A DNA stretch of 64,000 bases from Flavobacterium sp. K5-23 (GTDB taxonomy: Bacteria > Bacteroidota > Bacteroidia > Flavobacteriales > Flavobacteriaceae): the NCBI RefSeq assembly GCF_023278045.1, contig NZ_CP056783.1:496001-560000 (forward strand). Reading direction: 5' to 3'. The translations under genes were made by a program, and so were the position numbers. Under the pieces are notes generated by a model. That model was not told the DNA's origin and did not search any database. It worked only from the letters and a program-made list of their open reading frames with translations. Within the stretch, counting starts at the first letter, position 1, and each line of letters starts with the position of its first letter. This document shows positions 54,846-64,000 of the stretch, piece after piece.

Positions 54846-56024
54846 ATGAAAAAATCAACCGTAAAATTATTTGGATTCCTTGCTTTAACTGCAAGTTTAA
54901 TCACCAGTTGTTCCTCAAATGACAACCCTTCCGCTTCAGCATCTTTTGTTGCAGATGCAAACAATTTTAAAGGAACAATCACAAGTGGAGAAGTAGTTCT
55001 TCAGGCTGGAACAACGTACAAACTATCGGGTAAAATACAAGTTAACGACGGAGCAACTTTAACAATTCCTGCAGGAACTAGAATTGAAGGTACTGGAGGT
55101 ACATCAGCTTACATCGCAATTGCACAGGGAGGTAAATTGAATGTAAACGGTACTGCTGCTAATCCTGTTGTAATGACAAGTGGATTAGCTGTAAAAAATG
55201 CTGGAGACTGGGGTGGATTAGTAATTTGCGGAAAAGCGCCTATCAACCGAGTAACAGGCGGGACTGGCACAGCACAATCTGAAGTTGCTGATTTAAGCTA
55301 TGGAGGAACAATATCTAATGACAATTCAGGTTCTATCAAATATTTAAGAATCGAATATGCGGGAGCTGCATTCAATAGTGAAAAAGAATTCAACGGGGTG
55401 TCATTATTTGGAGTTGGATCAGGAACTACATTTGAATATGTAGAAGCAATTCACGGTGCAGATGACGGTTTTGAATTCTTCGGAGGAACTGTAAACACTT
55501 CTAACTTGGTTTCTATAGGAAATGAAGATGATCAATTTGACTGGACTGAAGGTTGGTCAGGAACAAACACAAACTGGTACGGAAAATTAGATTTCGGAAA
55601 GGGAAACAGAGGAATTGAAGCTGATAATTTTGAATTAGGGTTTTTAAACACTCCTATCGCTAATCCATCTATCACAAATCTTACACTTGTCGGACCTGGA
55701 AGTAGTGCTGATGCAACTATCTACACTGAAAATGATGCCTTAAAACTTAGAAGAGGAACTAAAGGTGTTTTTACAAATGTATATTTAAGCAACTGGAAAA
55801 CAGGTTTCAACGTAGAACACGACGAAACAATTAGCTACATAGGAACTGCCTTAAAAGCGACAAATGTTAAATGTGATGCTGTCACAACGCATACAAAAGG
55901 AAAGAAAACAGACGCTAGTTCAGTTGATGTTTCAGCAATTGCAACGATGACAACAACTGCCACAGGAGCAGGAAATGGAATTGCTTCTCCAGTATGGGCT
56001 ACTGGATGGGCTACTGGGTTCTAA
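54846..56024 (+). CDS. beta-helix-like surface lipoprotein next to the TonB receptor
   Basis: A 392-residue lipoprotein: lipobox ITSCSS with Cys near residue 22. The body is built of short Gly/Asn-rich turns typical of a right-handed beta-helix (GKIQVNDGATLTIPAGTRIEG, NLVSIGNEDDQFDWTEGW) with acidic/aromatic clusters (DDGFEFFGG). Homologues are often misannotated as multidrug transporters; nothing here supports that. A TTAAC-rich stretch upstream (54693-54735) may be a weak Pho box. Together with the receptor it could capture a phosphorus substrate. Confidence 0.65.
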   Translation: MKKSTVKLFGFLALTASLITSCSSNDNPSASASFVADANNFKGTITSGEVVLQAGTTYKLSGKIQVNDGATLTIPAGTRIEGTGGTSAYIAIAQGGKLNVNGTAANPVVMTSGLAVKNAGDWGGLVICGKAPINRVTGGTGTAQSEVADLSYGGTISNDNSGSIKYLRIEYAGAAFNSEKEFNGVSLFGVGSGTTFEYVEAIHGADDGFEFFGGTVNTSNLVSIGNEDDQFDWTEGWSGTNTNWYGKLDFGKGNRGIEADNFELGFLNTPIANPSITNLTLVGPGSSADATIYTENDALKLRRGTKGVFTNVYLSNWKTGFNVEHDETISYIGTALKATNVKCDAVTTHTKGKKTDASSVDVSAIATMTTTATGAGNGIASPVWATGWATGF

Positions 56025-56045
56025 AATCATAAAATTGACACAATT

Positions 56046-56075
56046 AAAGCACCTTTCTTGCGAGAGGTGCTTTTT
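56046..56075 (+). terminator. terminator of the beta-helix lipoprotein gene
   Basis: AAAGCACCT (56046-56054) pairs with AGGTGCTTT (56065-56073) and a T-run follows. Confidence 0.8.
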
Positions 56076-56127
56076 GGCATACAATTTGAACTATTTTTTC
56101 ATATCTTTACTATTCAAAACCAAGCTA

Positions 56128-56466
56128 ATGAAAAAAAACTACTTTTATATTATCACTTTATTGGTTTTCCTTTTTTCCATAAATCTAACAGCGCAGGAAA
56201 CTAAGCAACAACCAAGAACCCAAGAAACTTCAGTAATTGAAGGCTTGAACTTGTACCCGAATCCCGCGACTAATGGGAGAGTGTACATTTTAACAAAAAA
56301 CGATTTGGAAAAAGAAGTCGTTATATTTGATGTTTTGGGCAAGAAAGTTTTACAAACAATGATAAGCTCAAAAGAACTAAACATATCAAATCTTATTCCT
56401 GGTGTTTATATTATTAAAATAACTGAAAACAATAGCACAGCTACCAGAAAGCTAATTGTAAGATAA
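56128..56466 (+). CDS. small T9SS type A sorting-domain protein without cargo
   Basis: A 112-residue protein. A signal peptide (residues 1-23, ending NLTAQ) is followed almost directly by the T9SS type A sorting domain (LNLYPNPATNGRVYIL, VVIFDVLGKKVLQT, LIPGVYIIKI, ending RKLIVR). Only about 18 residues separate the two, so there is essentially no cargo. It might be a decoy, a surface anchor or a truncated gene. ATG 56128 gives the signal peptide; a terminator precedes (56046) and follows (56488). Confidence 0.75.
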   Translation: MKKNYFYIITLLVFLFSINLTAQETKQQPRTQETSVIEGLNLYPNPATNGRVYILTKNDLEKEVVIFDVLGKKVLQTMISSKELNISNLIPGVYIIKITENNSTATRKLIVR

Positions 56467-56487
56467 AATAAAACCATAAAATTTAAC

Positions 56488-56516
56488 AAAGCTCCAACTT
56501 CGATTGGAGCTTTTTG
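56488..56516 (+). terminator. terminator of the small T9SS protein gene
   Basis: AAAGCTCCAA (56488-56497) pairs with TTGGAGCTTT (56504-56513), followed by T residues. Confidence 0.85.
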
Positions 56517-56570
56517 ATTTAAGTACTTAAGTCTCGGGGTAAATATTCCAAAGGCTTCCCTAAATATTTA

Positions 56571-56578
56571 TACCTTTG
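56571..56578 (+). promoter_or_regulatory. -7 element of the LuxE-like gene
   Basis: TACCTTTG, a match to TAnnTTTG, 18 bases before the TTG start at 56596; there is no ATG near this promoter. Confidence 0.55.
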
Positions 56579-56595
56579 CCAAAAAAACACAATTC

Positions 56596-57576
56596 TTGAT
56601 TACAGCCAGCGATATATTCACGATTTCGAGTCAAAAGCAATTTGAAAAAATAGCTTTGAAAGTTTTTCGTTTTCAACACGAGAACAACATAGTATATAGA
56701 GAATTTTGCGACTTATTGAAAGTGGAACCTCAAAAGGTAAAATCGGTACAACAAATTCCTTTTTTACCTATTCAGTTTTTTAAAAGCCACGCTGTGGTTT
56801 CGAATACAAACCAAGTTGAAGCAACTTTTACCAGTAGCGGCACAACCGGAATGATTACCAGCAAGCATCTCGTAACTGATGTTTCGATTTACGAGGAAAG
56901 TTACCGCCAAGGATTCTCCCAGTTTTATGGAAATATTGAAGACTATGTCGTTCTGGCGTTACTACCCTCTTACTTAGAGAGAGGAGGCTCTTCATTGATT
57001 TATATGGTCGAAGATTTGATTCAACTGTCTAACCGTCCCGAAAGCGGTTTTTACCTTCACAATCACGACGAACTAATCAAGCAACTTGTTGAATTAGACC
57101 AATCTGGACAAAATGTCATTCTTATTGGAGTTACTTATGCCTTACTCGATTTAATTGAAAAGCACAAATTTCAGTTGCAGAACACCATTATTATGGAAAC
57201 CGGCGGTATGAAAGGCAAGCGAAAAGAAATGATTCGGGAAGAACTACACGCCCAACTCTGCGAAGGTTTTGGAGTGAAAGCCATTCACTCTGAATACGGA
57301 ATGACTGAATTGCTTTCTCAAGCTTATTCTTTAGGGGAAGGTGTGTTTGAATGCCCTTCTTGGATTCAAATCTTGATTAGAGACACCGAAGACGCTTTGA
57401 CTTATATTCCACAGGGAAAAACAGGCGGAATCAATGTAATCGATTTAGCTAACATCAATTCCTGTTCATTTATCGCCACGCAAGATTTGGGCAAAAAAAA
57501 TCCCAACAACTCTTTCGAGGTATTGGGACGTTTTGATAATTCAGATATTCGTGGTTGCAACCTGATGGTTATTTAA
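56596..57576 (+). CDS. LuxE-family acyl-protein synthetase-like protein
   Basis: A 326-residue protein of the adenylate-forming superfamily. The LuxE-like nucleotide/thioester segment is [16 protein letters not shown] near residue 76, and [20 protein letters not shown] residues lie near 235 ([12 protein letters not shown]). In Bacteroidota such proteins are often annotated acyl transferases; the substrate is unknown. The start is a TTG, decided by the -7 element 18 bases upstream and the lack of an upstream in-frame ATG. It overlaps tyrS at the 3' ends by 4 bases. Confidence 0.75.
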   Translation: MITASDIFTISSQKQFEKIALKVFRFQHENNIVYREFCDLLKVEPQKVKSVQQIPFLPIQFFKSHAVVSNTNQVEATFTSSGTTGMITSKHLVTDVSIYEESYRQGFSQFYGNIEDYVVLALLPSYLERGGSSLIYMVEDLIQLSNRPESGFYLHNHDELIKQLVELDQSGQNVILIGVTYALLDLIEKHKFQLQNTIIMETGGMKGKRKEMIREELHAQLCEGFGVKAIHSEYGMTELLSQAYSLGEGVFECPSWIQILIRDTEDALTYIPQGKTGGINVIDLANINSCSFIATQDLGKKNPNNSFEVLGRFDNSDIRGCNLMVI

Positions 57577-58868
57577 ACCACTCTCACTACGAAATAGTTT
57601 TTCTTTCCACTTTGCAACAACACGAACTGGTTGTTGATTAAATCTTTGTTCGAAAGAATAAAATCTTCCTTCACTTTTTCTTTATTTACTGAAATCGAGT
57701 TGGCAGTCAAAGCGCGTCTTGCTTCTCCATTTGATTTCAAAAACCCTGTTTTTTCGTTTAAAACAGCTACGATATCAATTCCGGCTTCAATTTCTGTTCT
57801 TGAAATTTCTGCTTGTGGAACTCCGTCAAAAACTTCCAGAAAAGTAGTTTCGTCTAATTCTTTTAAATCTTCTGCCGTAGCATTTCCAAAAAGAATATTT
57901 GACGCTTTAATCGCTTTATCTAATTCTTCTGCAGAGTGTACAAAAACAGTCAGCTCTTCGGCTAATTTGCGTTGTAAAACTCTTAAATGAGGTGCCACTT
58001 TATGCTCTTCAATCAAAGCATCAATGATCTCTTTGTCTAAAAAAGTAAAAATCTTGATATACTTCTCAGCATCTACATCAGTAGTATTCAACCAAAACTG
58101 GTAAAACTTATAAACCGATGTTTTATCAGTAGTCAGCCATACATTCCCACCTTCGGATTTACCGAATTTAGAACCATCCGCTTTAGTGATTAAAGGACAA
58201 GTCATAGCATACGCTTTTGCTCCTTCGGTGTTCATTCTACGAACTAACTCTGTACCAGTAGTGATATTTCCCCATTGGTCAGAACCACCCATTTGCAGCA
58301 GGCAGTTGTATTCTTTATGTAAATGATAAAAGTCGTATCCTTGAATTAATTGGTAGGTGAACTCGGTAAAAGACATTCCTTCTCCATCACCAGTCAATCT
58401 TTTTTTGACAGAATCCTTAGCCATCATATAATTCACCGTGATGCGTTTTCCCACGTCACGAGCAAAATTAATAAAAGACAAGTTTTTCATCCAGTCGTAA
58501 TTATTCACTAAAACCGGAGCGTTTGCTTCTTTTGAATTAAAGTCCAAAAAACGAGACAGCACACCTTGTATTCCCGCTACATTGTGATTAAGAGTAGCTT
58601 CATCTAATAAATTCCTTTCATCCGATTTCCCTGAAGGATCCCCAATCATACCTGTAGCACCACCCACTAAGGCGATGGGTTTATGTCCAAAATTTTTCAA
58701 ATGAACCAAAAGAATAATTGGCACTAAACTCCCAATATGCAAAGAATCAGATGTAGGGTCAAATCCTATATAAGTCGTTGTCATTTCTTTTAAGAGTTGC
58801 TCTTCGGTTCCTGGCATGATGTCGTGAACCAATCCACGCCATTGTAATTCGGAAATAATATTTTTCAT
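57573..58868 (-). CDS. tyrS: tyrosyl-tRNA synthetase
   Basis: A 431-residue class I synthetase that charges tRNA-Tyr. The HIGH-like motif is HIGSLVP near residue 41, the KMSKS-like motif KFGKSEGG near 232, tyrosine-pocket residues lie in GGSDQWGN, and an S4-like C-terminal domain is seen ([15 protein letters not shown]). It is monocistronic and convergent with the LuxE-like gene, overlapping by 4 bases. Confidence 0.96.
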   Translation of the reverse strand: MKNIISELQWRGLVHDIMPGTEEQLLKEMTTTYIGFDPTSDSLHIGSLVPIILLVHLKNFGHKPIALVGGATGMIGDPSGKSDERNLLDEATLNHNVAGIQGVLSRFLDFNSKEANAPVLVNNYDWMKNLSFINFARDVGKRITVNYMMAKDSVKKRLTGDGEGMSFTEFTYQLIQGYDFYHLHKEYNCLLQMGGSDQWGNITTGTELVRRMNTEGAKAYAMTCPLITKADGSKFGKSEGGNVWLTTDKTSVYKFYQFWLNTTDVDAEKYIKIFTFLDKEIIDALIEEHKVAPHLRVLQRKLAEELTVFVHSAEELDKAIKASNILFGNATAEDLKELDETTFLEVFDGVPQAEISRTEIEAGIDIVAVLNEKTGFLKSNGEARRALTANSISVNKEKVKEDFILSNKDLINNQFVLLQSGKKNYFVVRVV

Positions 58869-59151
58869 TTTCTAAAAATCAATTTCCACAAAGATAGTTT
58901 TAATTGGATAATTTGAAAATCAATCGGTCTAAAAATCAAGTGTCAAACAATTTTAAAGAAACCGCACCAAAAATGCTATCGACCAAAATCCTTAGAATAA
59001 GTTAAATTAATTGATTATGACCAAATTCAATATTTAACACGAAATATTATCTTGTTAATTTAGTGTTAATTACAGGAAAACATCCTACTATAATTAATTA
59101 CATTCGTGATGAATAACATTGGAGGCTAATTCGAATTTAAAAAATTTATAA

Positions 59152-59919
59152 ATGAAAAATGTTTTTATTGCCCTATTATTTTCTAATTTTTTAGCCGCCC
59201 AACAAAGTATTAAGGTTACTTACGAACAAGTGACCATTTACCATGATAATTTTTTCAATAACTTTCAAGAACATGAACGTGAAACGATAAAAAAAATATT
59301 TACAACACCTCAACAGTTTGAATTAATCAATAACGGCGATTATTCGACATACGAAAGCTTGAAAGTAAAGGACAAAACTATACTCTCTAACATTCCTACC
59401 ACAGATGAAGACATCAATCAAGGGACTATTGTCAAAATACCAAAAACCTATATTCTAAAAAATTACAGCAACAACAAAAGCTACACCAAAACCGAGATTG
59501 ATGAGAAAGAATATTATACAGAAAGGCCATTCCCTGAGGATGAATTTATTTTTACATCTGACGAAAAGGTCATCGACAACTACAAATGCAAATTAGCCTA
59601 CCAATTACCAAAGTTAAAACCAACAGATACCATAAAATATTGGTACACCCAAGAAATACCAGTTTTTGACGGCCCATATTATACGGCAAAAATTCCAGGA
59701 TTGGTTATTAGATACGAAAGGAAACAAAGAGTGATTTATGCTACAAAAATCGAGTTTTTTGATAAAAAAATCATTCTTGATAAATTAGATAGAAAAATAC
59801 CGTTAATTTCAGATATTGAATACGAAAAAATCAAGGAAGAAGATCTTAAACCAAAAAACTATACTGATGAGAATGGAGCGGTTCATACTAGAGAAGCCAG
59901 AGTTTATAAAGGAAATTAA
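59152..59919 (+). CDS. GLPGLI family protein, first copy
   Basis: A 255-residue exported protein (signal peptide about residues 1-17, ending LAAQ) with the family's signature region GPYYTAKIPGLVIRYER near residue 175. GLPGLI proteins are Bacteroidota-specific, function unknown, usually paired with a barrel protein as here. First gene of a three-gene operon: gaps of 2 and 4 bases follow. Confidence 0.82.
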   Translation: MKNVFIALLFSNFLAAQQSIKVTYEQVTIYHDNFFNNFQEHERETIKKIFTTPQQFELINNGDYSTYESLKVKDKTILSNIPTTDEDINQGTIVKIPKTYILKNYSNNKSYTKTEIDEKEYYTERPFPEDEFIFTSDEKVIDNYKCKLAYQLPKLKPTDTIKYWYTQEIPVFDGPYYTAKIPGLVIRYERKQRVIYATKIEFFDKKIILDKLDRKIPLISDIEYEKIKEEDLKPKNYTDENGAVHTREARVYKGN

Positions 59920-59921
59920 AT

Positions 59922-60563
59922 ATGAAAACAATTAGAACAATCGTACTGCTAAGCTTAATATACACAAACAGTTTTGCGCAAAACACCATAAAGTTAACCT
60001 ATCAGAACACTAATACCATTTCAAAAGAAAATCTAAGCTCTTTACCAAAAGAAATACAAGAAGTAGCTTTAATACAAATGCAAAATTCATACACAGCTTC
60101 TTATTTATTTCTACAGGGTGATGATGTGTTTTTTCTTAAAAAAAAGGAAGAATCTGAAAATAATCAGAAAGGAAAAATAGCAAGTAACGGAAATACAATT
60201 TTTAAGGACTTATCATTAACGGTTAATTCCCCAGAAATAAGAATTCAAAAAAATTCTAAAACCAACACCTATACCCATAATGAAAACAACAAACTAAATT
60301 CCGGTAATTTATCCAAAGTAATATGGAATATCACTACGAATAAAAAGAAAATTCTAGGATTTAATTGTACGGAAGCTATTGGTAAATACAGCACCAAAAC
60401 AGTAACCGTATATTTCACAAAAGAAATAAAAGCAAAAGGAAGTCCTAACACTATTCCATTTATAGATGGGGTTGTACTCGAATATAGTACGGACAAACAA
60501 TCAGGAATTGCGACAAAAATAGAGTACAAGCAACCAGCGATTAAAAATTTCTTTAAACAATAA
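59922..60563 (+). CDS. GLPGLI family protein, second copy
   Basis: A 213-residue exported paralogue (signal peptide about residues 1-20, ending SFAQ). The signature area reads SPNTIPFIDGVVLEYS, a divergent form of the motif. It starts 2 bases after the first copy ends, so tandem duplication is likely. The pair probably act together in the envelope; role unknown. Confidence 0.75.
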   Translation: MKTIRTIVLLSLIYTNSFAQNTIKLTYQNTNTISKENLSSLPKEIQEVALIQMQNSYTASYLFLQGDDVFFLKKKEESENNQKGKIASNGNTIFKDLSLTVNSPEIRIQKNSKTNTYTHNENNKLNSGNLSKVIWNITTNKKKILGFNCTEAIGKYSTKTVTVYFTKEIKAKGSPNTIPFIDGVVLEYSTDKQSGIATKIEYKQPAIKNFFKQ

Positions 60564-60567
60564 TTTT

Positions 60568-63150
60568 GTGAATCTAAAACAGCTCTTTTTTATACTTTTT
60601 CCGGTTTTTACATTTTCACAAAACCAGATTAAATTTAAGGTTTTTGATTCTAATCTAAACCCGCTGGTAAGAGCCATTGTAGTTGTTAACCAAAACGACA
60701 AACAAATTGGTTTTGGAACAACAAACAATGAAGGGTGGTTTGAAAAAGAATTATCAAACGGGAATTATCAAATTAAAGTAAGCAAGTTGGGATTTACGGC
60801 AACTGAGCTTTCTTTGGTTGTAGATAAACCAAATACTGTTGAATGTATCTTAGACGAGCTAGCCAACAAGCTCGAAACAGTAATCATAACAAGCCGCCCG
60901 AAGATAATGAAAATTAAGGGCGATACCATTTCTTATAATTTAAAAACTATTGTTGACGGTACCGAAAATAAAATAGAGGATGTTATTAAAAAGTTACCTG
61001 GTTTGAATGTCGATCAAGCCGGAAAGGTTTCCTATAAAGGACAGGAAATTGACAACATCTTGATAGATGGAAACGAGTTTTTTAATAACAAACACCAAAT
61101 GGCCACTCAAAACATAGACGCCAATATGGTCGAAGGAATTGACCTGCTACTGAATCATTCCGGTTTTGCAGGAGAACGTTCCGGTGCTGATAAAGGCATT
61201 GCCTTAAATCTAAAAATGAAAGAAGGCTTTAAAAACAAATGGATTGGTGATTTTGAAATTGGTTCTGGAATAAATAATTCCTTAAAAATCCACAACAATT
61301 TATTTAAGTTCTTCAAAAAGGGAAATCTTGCCCTAATTACAGATTATAATAACATTGCTAAAACTCCTATTTCCATTGAAGATTACAATGAGATGCGAAC
61401 CGTTTCGGATATTAATTCTAATAACGAATCAGTAGCCCAATTAGAAATGCCATCGTTCTTGAATCCAAACGGCTATTTTACAAAAAAGGAAAATACCTTT
61501 ATAGGAATTAATTATACCTCAAGAATAGCTGAAAAATCAAAAATTACCATAACCAATATTTTTAATGTTGCAAATAGTATTGAATCCCAATTTAAGAATC
61601 AAACTAACCTTGGCGAAAGCAAAAACCAATTGTCGTTCTCCGATGCAAAAAATGCAACTTATGTTTTAAACAACACTAATCTTAAATGGGAATTTAACAA
61701 AAGTAAAAAAACGTATTACTCCTATGGGGCAGGTTTCACTCCTAATGTAGACGACGAAAACAACAATATATTTACTTCAAATGAAGTTGTTGATACTGAC
61801 AAGACTAATTCCAATTTTAGCTTTTACCAACAATTTCAGGTCTTGTCCAAATTATATGAGAAAATAAATTACAAATTAAGTGTCAAACACAAATATGTAT
61901 CTAACGATCAAGAACTACATTTGAATTCTAATATGTCTTTATTTGGCACTGATTTAGAACAAATCAATCAAAATTTCAAGTCCAAAAACAATTTCATAAA
62001 TATAATTAATGAATTTTCTTTGGCCAGAAAAAGCAACTTGTTTAGCCTAAAAGTAAGCCTACTAAATACAGATAGTTCCTTAAAATCGTCTATAACTCAA
62101 AACAATGATTTCGACTCCAACTTAGATTTGGATAAAAAATCTATTCAAATTAATCCGTCGTGGATAAAAAGCTGGAGTTCAAAATTTCAGTCGACTATTG
62201 CGTCTAGAATTTCATATACAGATTTACAATTTTCAATTGATCGAAATTCATTTTGGAGATTTGAACCGAGTGTGAATTTGGGATACAATTTCAACATCCT
62301 AAACAAACTATCCTTTAATTATTCATTAAACCACGAATTACCATCGATTAACCAATTGCAGAACAATACGTTTATATCAGATTTTCAAACTTTGCATAAT
62401 AATAGTTTAGTCTCCTTTAAACAGCTAATCCCTAGAAACGAATTCTCATTAGATTATCTAAATATAAACACTAAAACTCAAAGCGTATTTTTTTCTAAAT
62501 TGACGTATAGCATTACTGAAAAATTTATTTCGAATAATGGAAACTATCAAAACAACTGGGCCGAGAATCAATTCATTATAACAAATAATCAAAAACTTCT
62601 AAATGGTATGGCTTATTATGATTTGAAATTTAAAAAAATGCCGTTTTCCATAAAAAACACATTTGCTTTTTTAAGTACTGATGGGTTTTCACAATTTAAC
62701 GGCGTAAACAACAATGTGAAATCGCAAGTCCTCTCGAGTAAACAACAACTAATTTCTAACATAAAAAATGCTTGGATACAATTTGATCTTGGTTTCAATT
62801 TCAGGCAAACCCAATTCAATCAATCCATTAATTCTTTTTCAAACAAAACCGAAGCATATCAACTGTCCTTTAATTTACGCGGTAAAATCAAAGACAAGTT
62901 AAAATGGGATATAGGGATTAATAGAGATTATCAAAACTCAAGTTACACCTCAAACAGGATTGACTTCCTTAATTCCAATATTCAATACATCATATCCAAA
63001 AAGCTTAAATTAAGCTGTAATGGGTTTAATCTTTTGAATTTAGACAATAGCAAGATTGTAAAAACTAGTTTCAACGAAATTTATTTTACAGAAACAATCA
63101 CTAAAATAATGCCTGGATATATATTATTTGGTTTGAATTATTCATACTAA
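60568..63150 (+). CDS. outer-membrane barrel protein with carboxypeptidase-regulatory-like domain (GLPGLI partner)
   Basis: An 860-residue outer-membrane protein. A short signal peptide (ending TFSQ) is followed by a CarboxypepD_reg-like domain (about 20-90), a plug-like domain (about 115-210, KKLPGLNVDQAGKVSYKGQEI) and a long barrel ending FGLNYSY. It is a TonB-receptor-like protein without an obvious TonB box. The start is a GTG at 60568, 4 bases after the second GLPGLI gene; the signal peptide begins directly there. Confidence 0.75.
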   Translation: MNLKQLFFILFPVFTFSQNQIKFKVFDSNLNPLVRAIVVVNQNDKQIGFGTTNNEGWFEKELSNGNYQIKVSKLGFTATELSLVVDKPNTVECILDELANKLETVIITSRPKIMKIKGDTISYNLKTIVDGTENKIEDVIKKLPGLNVDQAGKVSYKGQEIDNILIDGNEFFNNKHQMATQNIDANMVEGIDLLLNHSGFAGERSGADKGIALNLKMKEGFKNKWIGDFEIGSGINNSLKIHNNLFKFFKKGNLALITDYNNIAKTPISIEDYNEMRTVSDINSNNESVAQLEMPSFLNPNGYFTKKENTFIGINYTSRIAEKSKITITNIFNVANSIESQFKNQTNLGESKNQLSFSDAKNATYVLNNTNLKWEFNKSKKTYYSYGAGFTPNVDDENNNIFTSNEVVDTDKTNSNFSFYQQFQVLSKLYEKINYKLSVKHKYVSNDQELHLNSNMSLFGTDLEQINQNFKSKNNFINIINEFSLARKSNLFSLKVSLLNTDSSLKSSITQNNDFDSNLDLDKKSIQINPSWIKSWSSKFQSTIASRISYTDLQFSIDRNSFWRFEPSVNLGYNFNILNKLSFNYSLNHELPSINQLQNNTFISDFQTLHNNSLVSFKQLIPRNEFSLDYLNINTKTQSVFFSKLTYSITEKFISNNGNYQNNWAENQFIITNNQKLLNGMAYYDLKFKKMPFSIKNTFAFLSTDGFSQFNGVNNNVKSQVLSSKQQLISNIKNAWIQFDLGFNFRQTQFNQSINSFSNKTEAYQLSFNLRGKIKDKLKWDIGINRDYQNSSYTSNRIDFLNSNIQYIISKKLKLSCNGFNLLNLDNSKIVKTSFNEIYFTETITKIMPGYILFGLNYSY

Positions 63151-63180
63151 AAAATCCAACAAACTAATTATCTTTACGAA

Positions 63181-64000
63181 ATGGTATTAGTCACAGGAGG
63201 AACAGGTTTAGTAGGCGCTCATTTATTACTTCATTTGATTGAAAATGGGGAAAACGTACGTGCCATTTATCGAAAAACAGAAAGCATTGATAAAACGAAA
63301 TCCTTATTCGATTTATACAAAAAATCAAGTTTGTTTGAGGCTATTCAATGGATGCAAGCGGATATCACGGACACCCCTTCTTTAGAAAATGTTTTTAGAG
63401 ATGTTGACTTTGTCTATCATTGTGCCGCCTTAATTTCTTTTGATCCTAAAGAAGAAGATTTAGTTAGGAAAACTAATATCGAAGGAACGGCAAATATGGT
63501 GAATTTTTGTCTTGCCAAGGGAATCCAAAAACTATGTTATTTGAGTTCTATAGCTGCCCTTGGGGATTTGGCTCCCCACGAAAAAATAATCACTGAGGAA
63601 ACCGAATGGAATCCCGAAAAACCACATAGCGATTATGCCATTTCTAAATATGGCGCCGAAATGGAAATATGGCGTGGTCAGCAAGAAGGTTTGGATGTTG
63701 TGGTTTTAAACCCGGGAATTATCATTGGCCCTGGTTTTAGAGAACAGGGAAGTGGAAAGCTTTTCTCGAAAGTAGCTAGCGGCATGTCTTATTATACTTT
63801 AGGCAAAACTGGATTTGTGGCTGTTACGGATGTCGTTCAAATCGCTTTCCAATTAATGAAAAGTGAAATGCAAAACGAGCGTTTTACCCTCATTGCACAA
63901 AATATTGTATTCAGAGAAGTGATCAATAGCATTGCTGACTCCTTAAAGGTCAAGAAACCCAGTGTTCATGCAAAACCGTTTCTCATTGAAATAGGATGGA
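63181..64000 (+). CDS. NAD-dependent epimerase/dehydratase family protein (cut by window end)
   Basis: A frame opens at ATG 63181 and runs to the window edge without a stop (273 residues visible). The nucleotide-binding motif TGGTGLVG is at residues 5-12, and the catalytic YAISK motif of short-chain dehydrogenases is near residue 157 (with upstream Ser in LSSIAALG). Such enzymes modify nucleotide sugars, flavonoid-like compounds or 3-beta-hydroxysteroid-type substrates; the substrate is not resolved. It starts 30 bases after the barrel gene. Confidence 0.8.
   Translation, partial: MVLVTGGTGLVGAHLLLHLIENGENVRAIYRKTESIDKTKSLFDLYKKSSLFEAIQWMQADITDTPSLENVFRDVDFVYHCAALISFDPKEEDLVRKTNIEGTANMVNFCLAKGIQKLCYLSSIAALGDLAPHEKIITEETEWNPEKPHSDYAISKYGAEMEIWRGQQEGLDVVVLNPGIIIGPGFREQGSGKLFSKVASGMSYYTLGKTGFVAVTDVVQIAFQLMKSEMQNERFTLIAQNIVFREVINSIADSLKVKKPSVHAKPFLIEIGW

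Noticed and set aside
54846..56024. Multidrug transporter
   Set aside because: Although homologues may carry that name, the protein is a lipoprotein with no membrane helices.
58869..59151. T-box upstream of tyrS
   Set aside because: No T-box sequence or antiterminator structure is visible, and T-boxes are not typical of this phylum.
1..64000. tRNA or rRNA genes
   Set aside because: No cloverleaf with T-loop consensus or conserved rRNA stretch was noticed by eye; a tRNAscan run would settle it.

Overview
The window looks like chromosomal DNA from a member of the Bacteroidota, most likely Flavobacterium or a close relative. The evidence is low GC by eye, Bacteroidota-type promoters (-7 element TAnnTTTG), type IX secretion (T9SS) sorting domains, PorP/SprF, GLPGLI and SusC-like TonB-receptor families, and flavobacterial versions of housekeeping genes. 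I see no rRNA, tRNA, insertion sequence, prophage or CRISPR array.

Layout. 1-3.6 kb: a cut gene, a thioredoxin-OsmC pair, a YHS-domain secreted protein, an RDD membrane protein and a GyrI-like protein. 3.6-4.3 kb: a gene-poor stretch with a 41-residue ORF that has its own terminator, and a strong candidate small RNA with promoter and terminator. 4.3-8 kb: class Ia ribonucleotide reductase nrdB-nrdA with eukaryote-like active-site spacing. 8-17.6 kb: mixed housekeeping genes (DUF3109, MarC, a compact flavoprotein, PlsC, a CtpA protease, dCMP deaminase, HupE/UreJ, TerB-like, fructose-bisphosphatase, GNAT, aspartokinase). 17.7-33 kb: secretion and surface region with a 1143-residue outer-membrane protein, then a 2943-residue T9SS type B adhesin followed by PorP/SprF and an OmpA-family protein. 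The adhesin carries eleven near-identical 110-residue repeats in a higher-order ABC pattern.

34-42 kb is a phosphate island: phoU, pstB, pstA, pstC, pstS and two OprP/OprO-like porins, all on the minus strand. Four transcription units start with 11-bp direct repeats (TTAA...) placed in helical phase with a -7 element, read here as flavobacterial Pho boxes. PstC carries an extra segment resembling one lobe of PstS. 42-49 kb holds a universal stress protein, TerC, dihydroorotase, a DUF2490 protein, and a SulP transporter with a beta-carbonic anhydrase beside a divergent TetR regulator.

49.8-56.5 kb holds a PhoR/PhoB-like two-component system, divergent to a TonB-dependent receptor, a beta-helix-like lipoprotein and a tiny protein that is little more than a T9SS type A sorting domain. 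The receptor promoter has a Pho-box-like element resembling that of a porin, tying the locus to the phosphate island. 56.6-64 kb: a LuxE-like protein, TyrRS, a GLPGLI-GLPGLI-beta-barrel operon and a cut NAD-dependent epimerase.

All assignments come from reading the sequence and family knowledge; no database search was run. Promoter, box and hairpin positions were found by eye.
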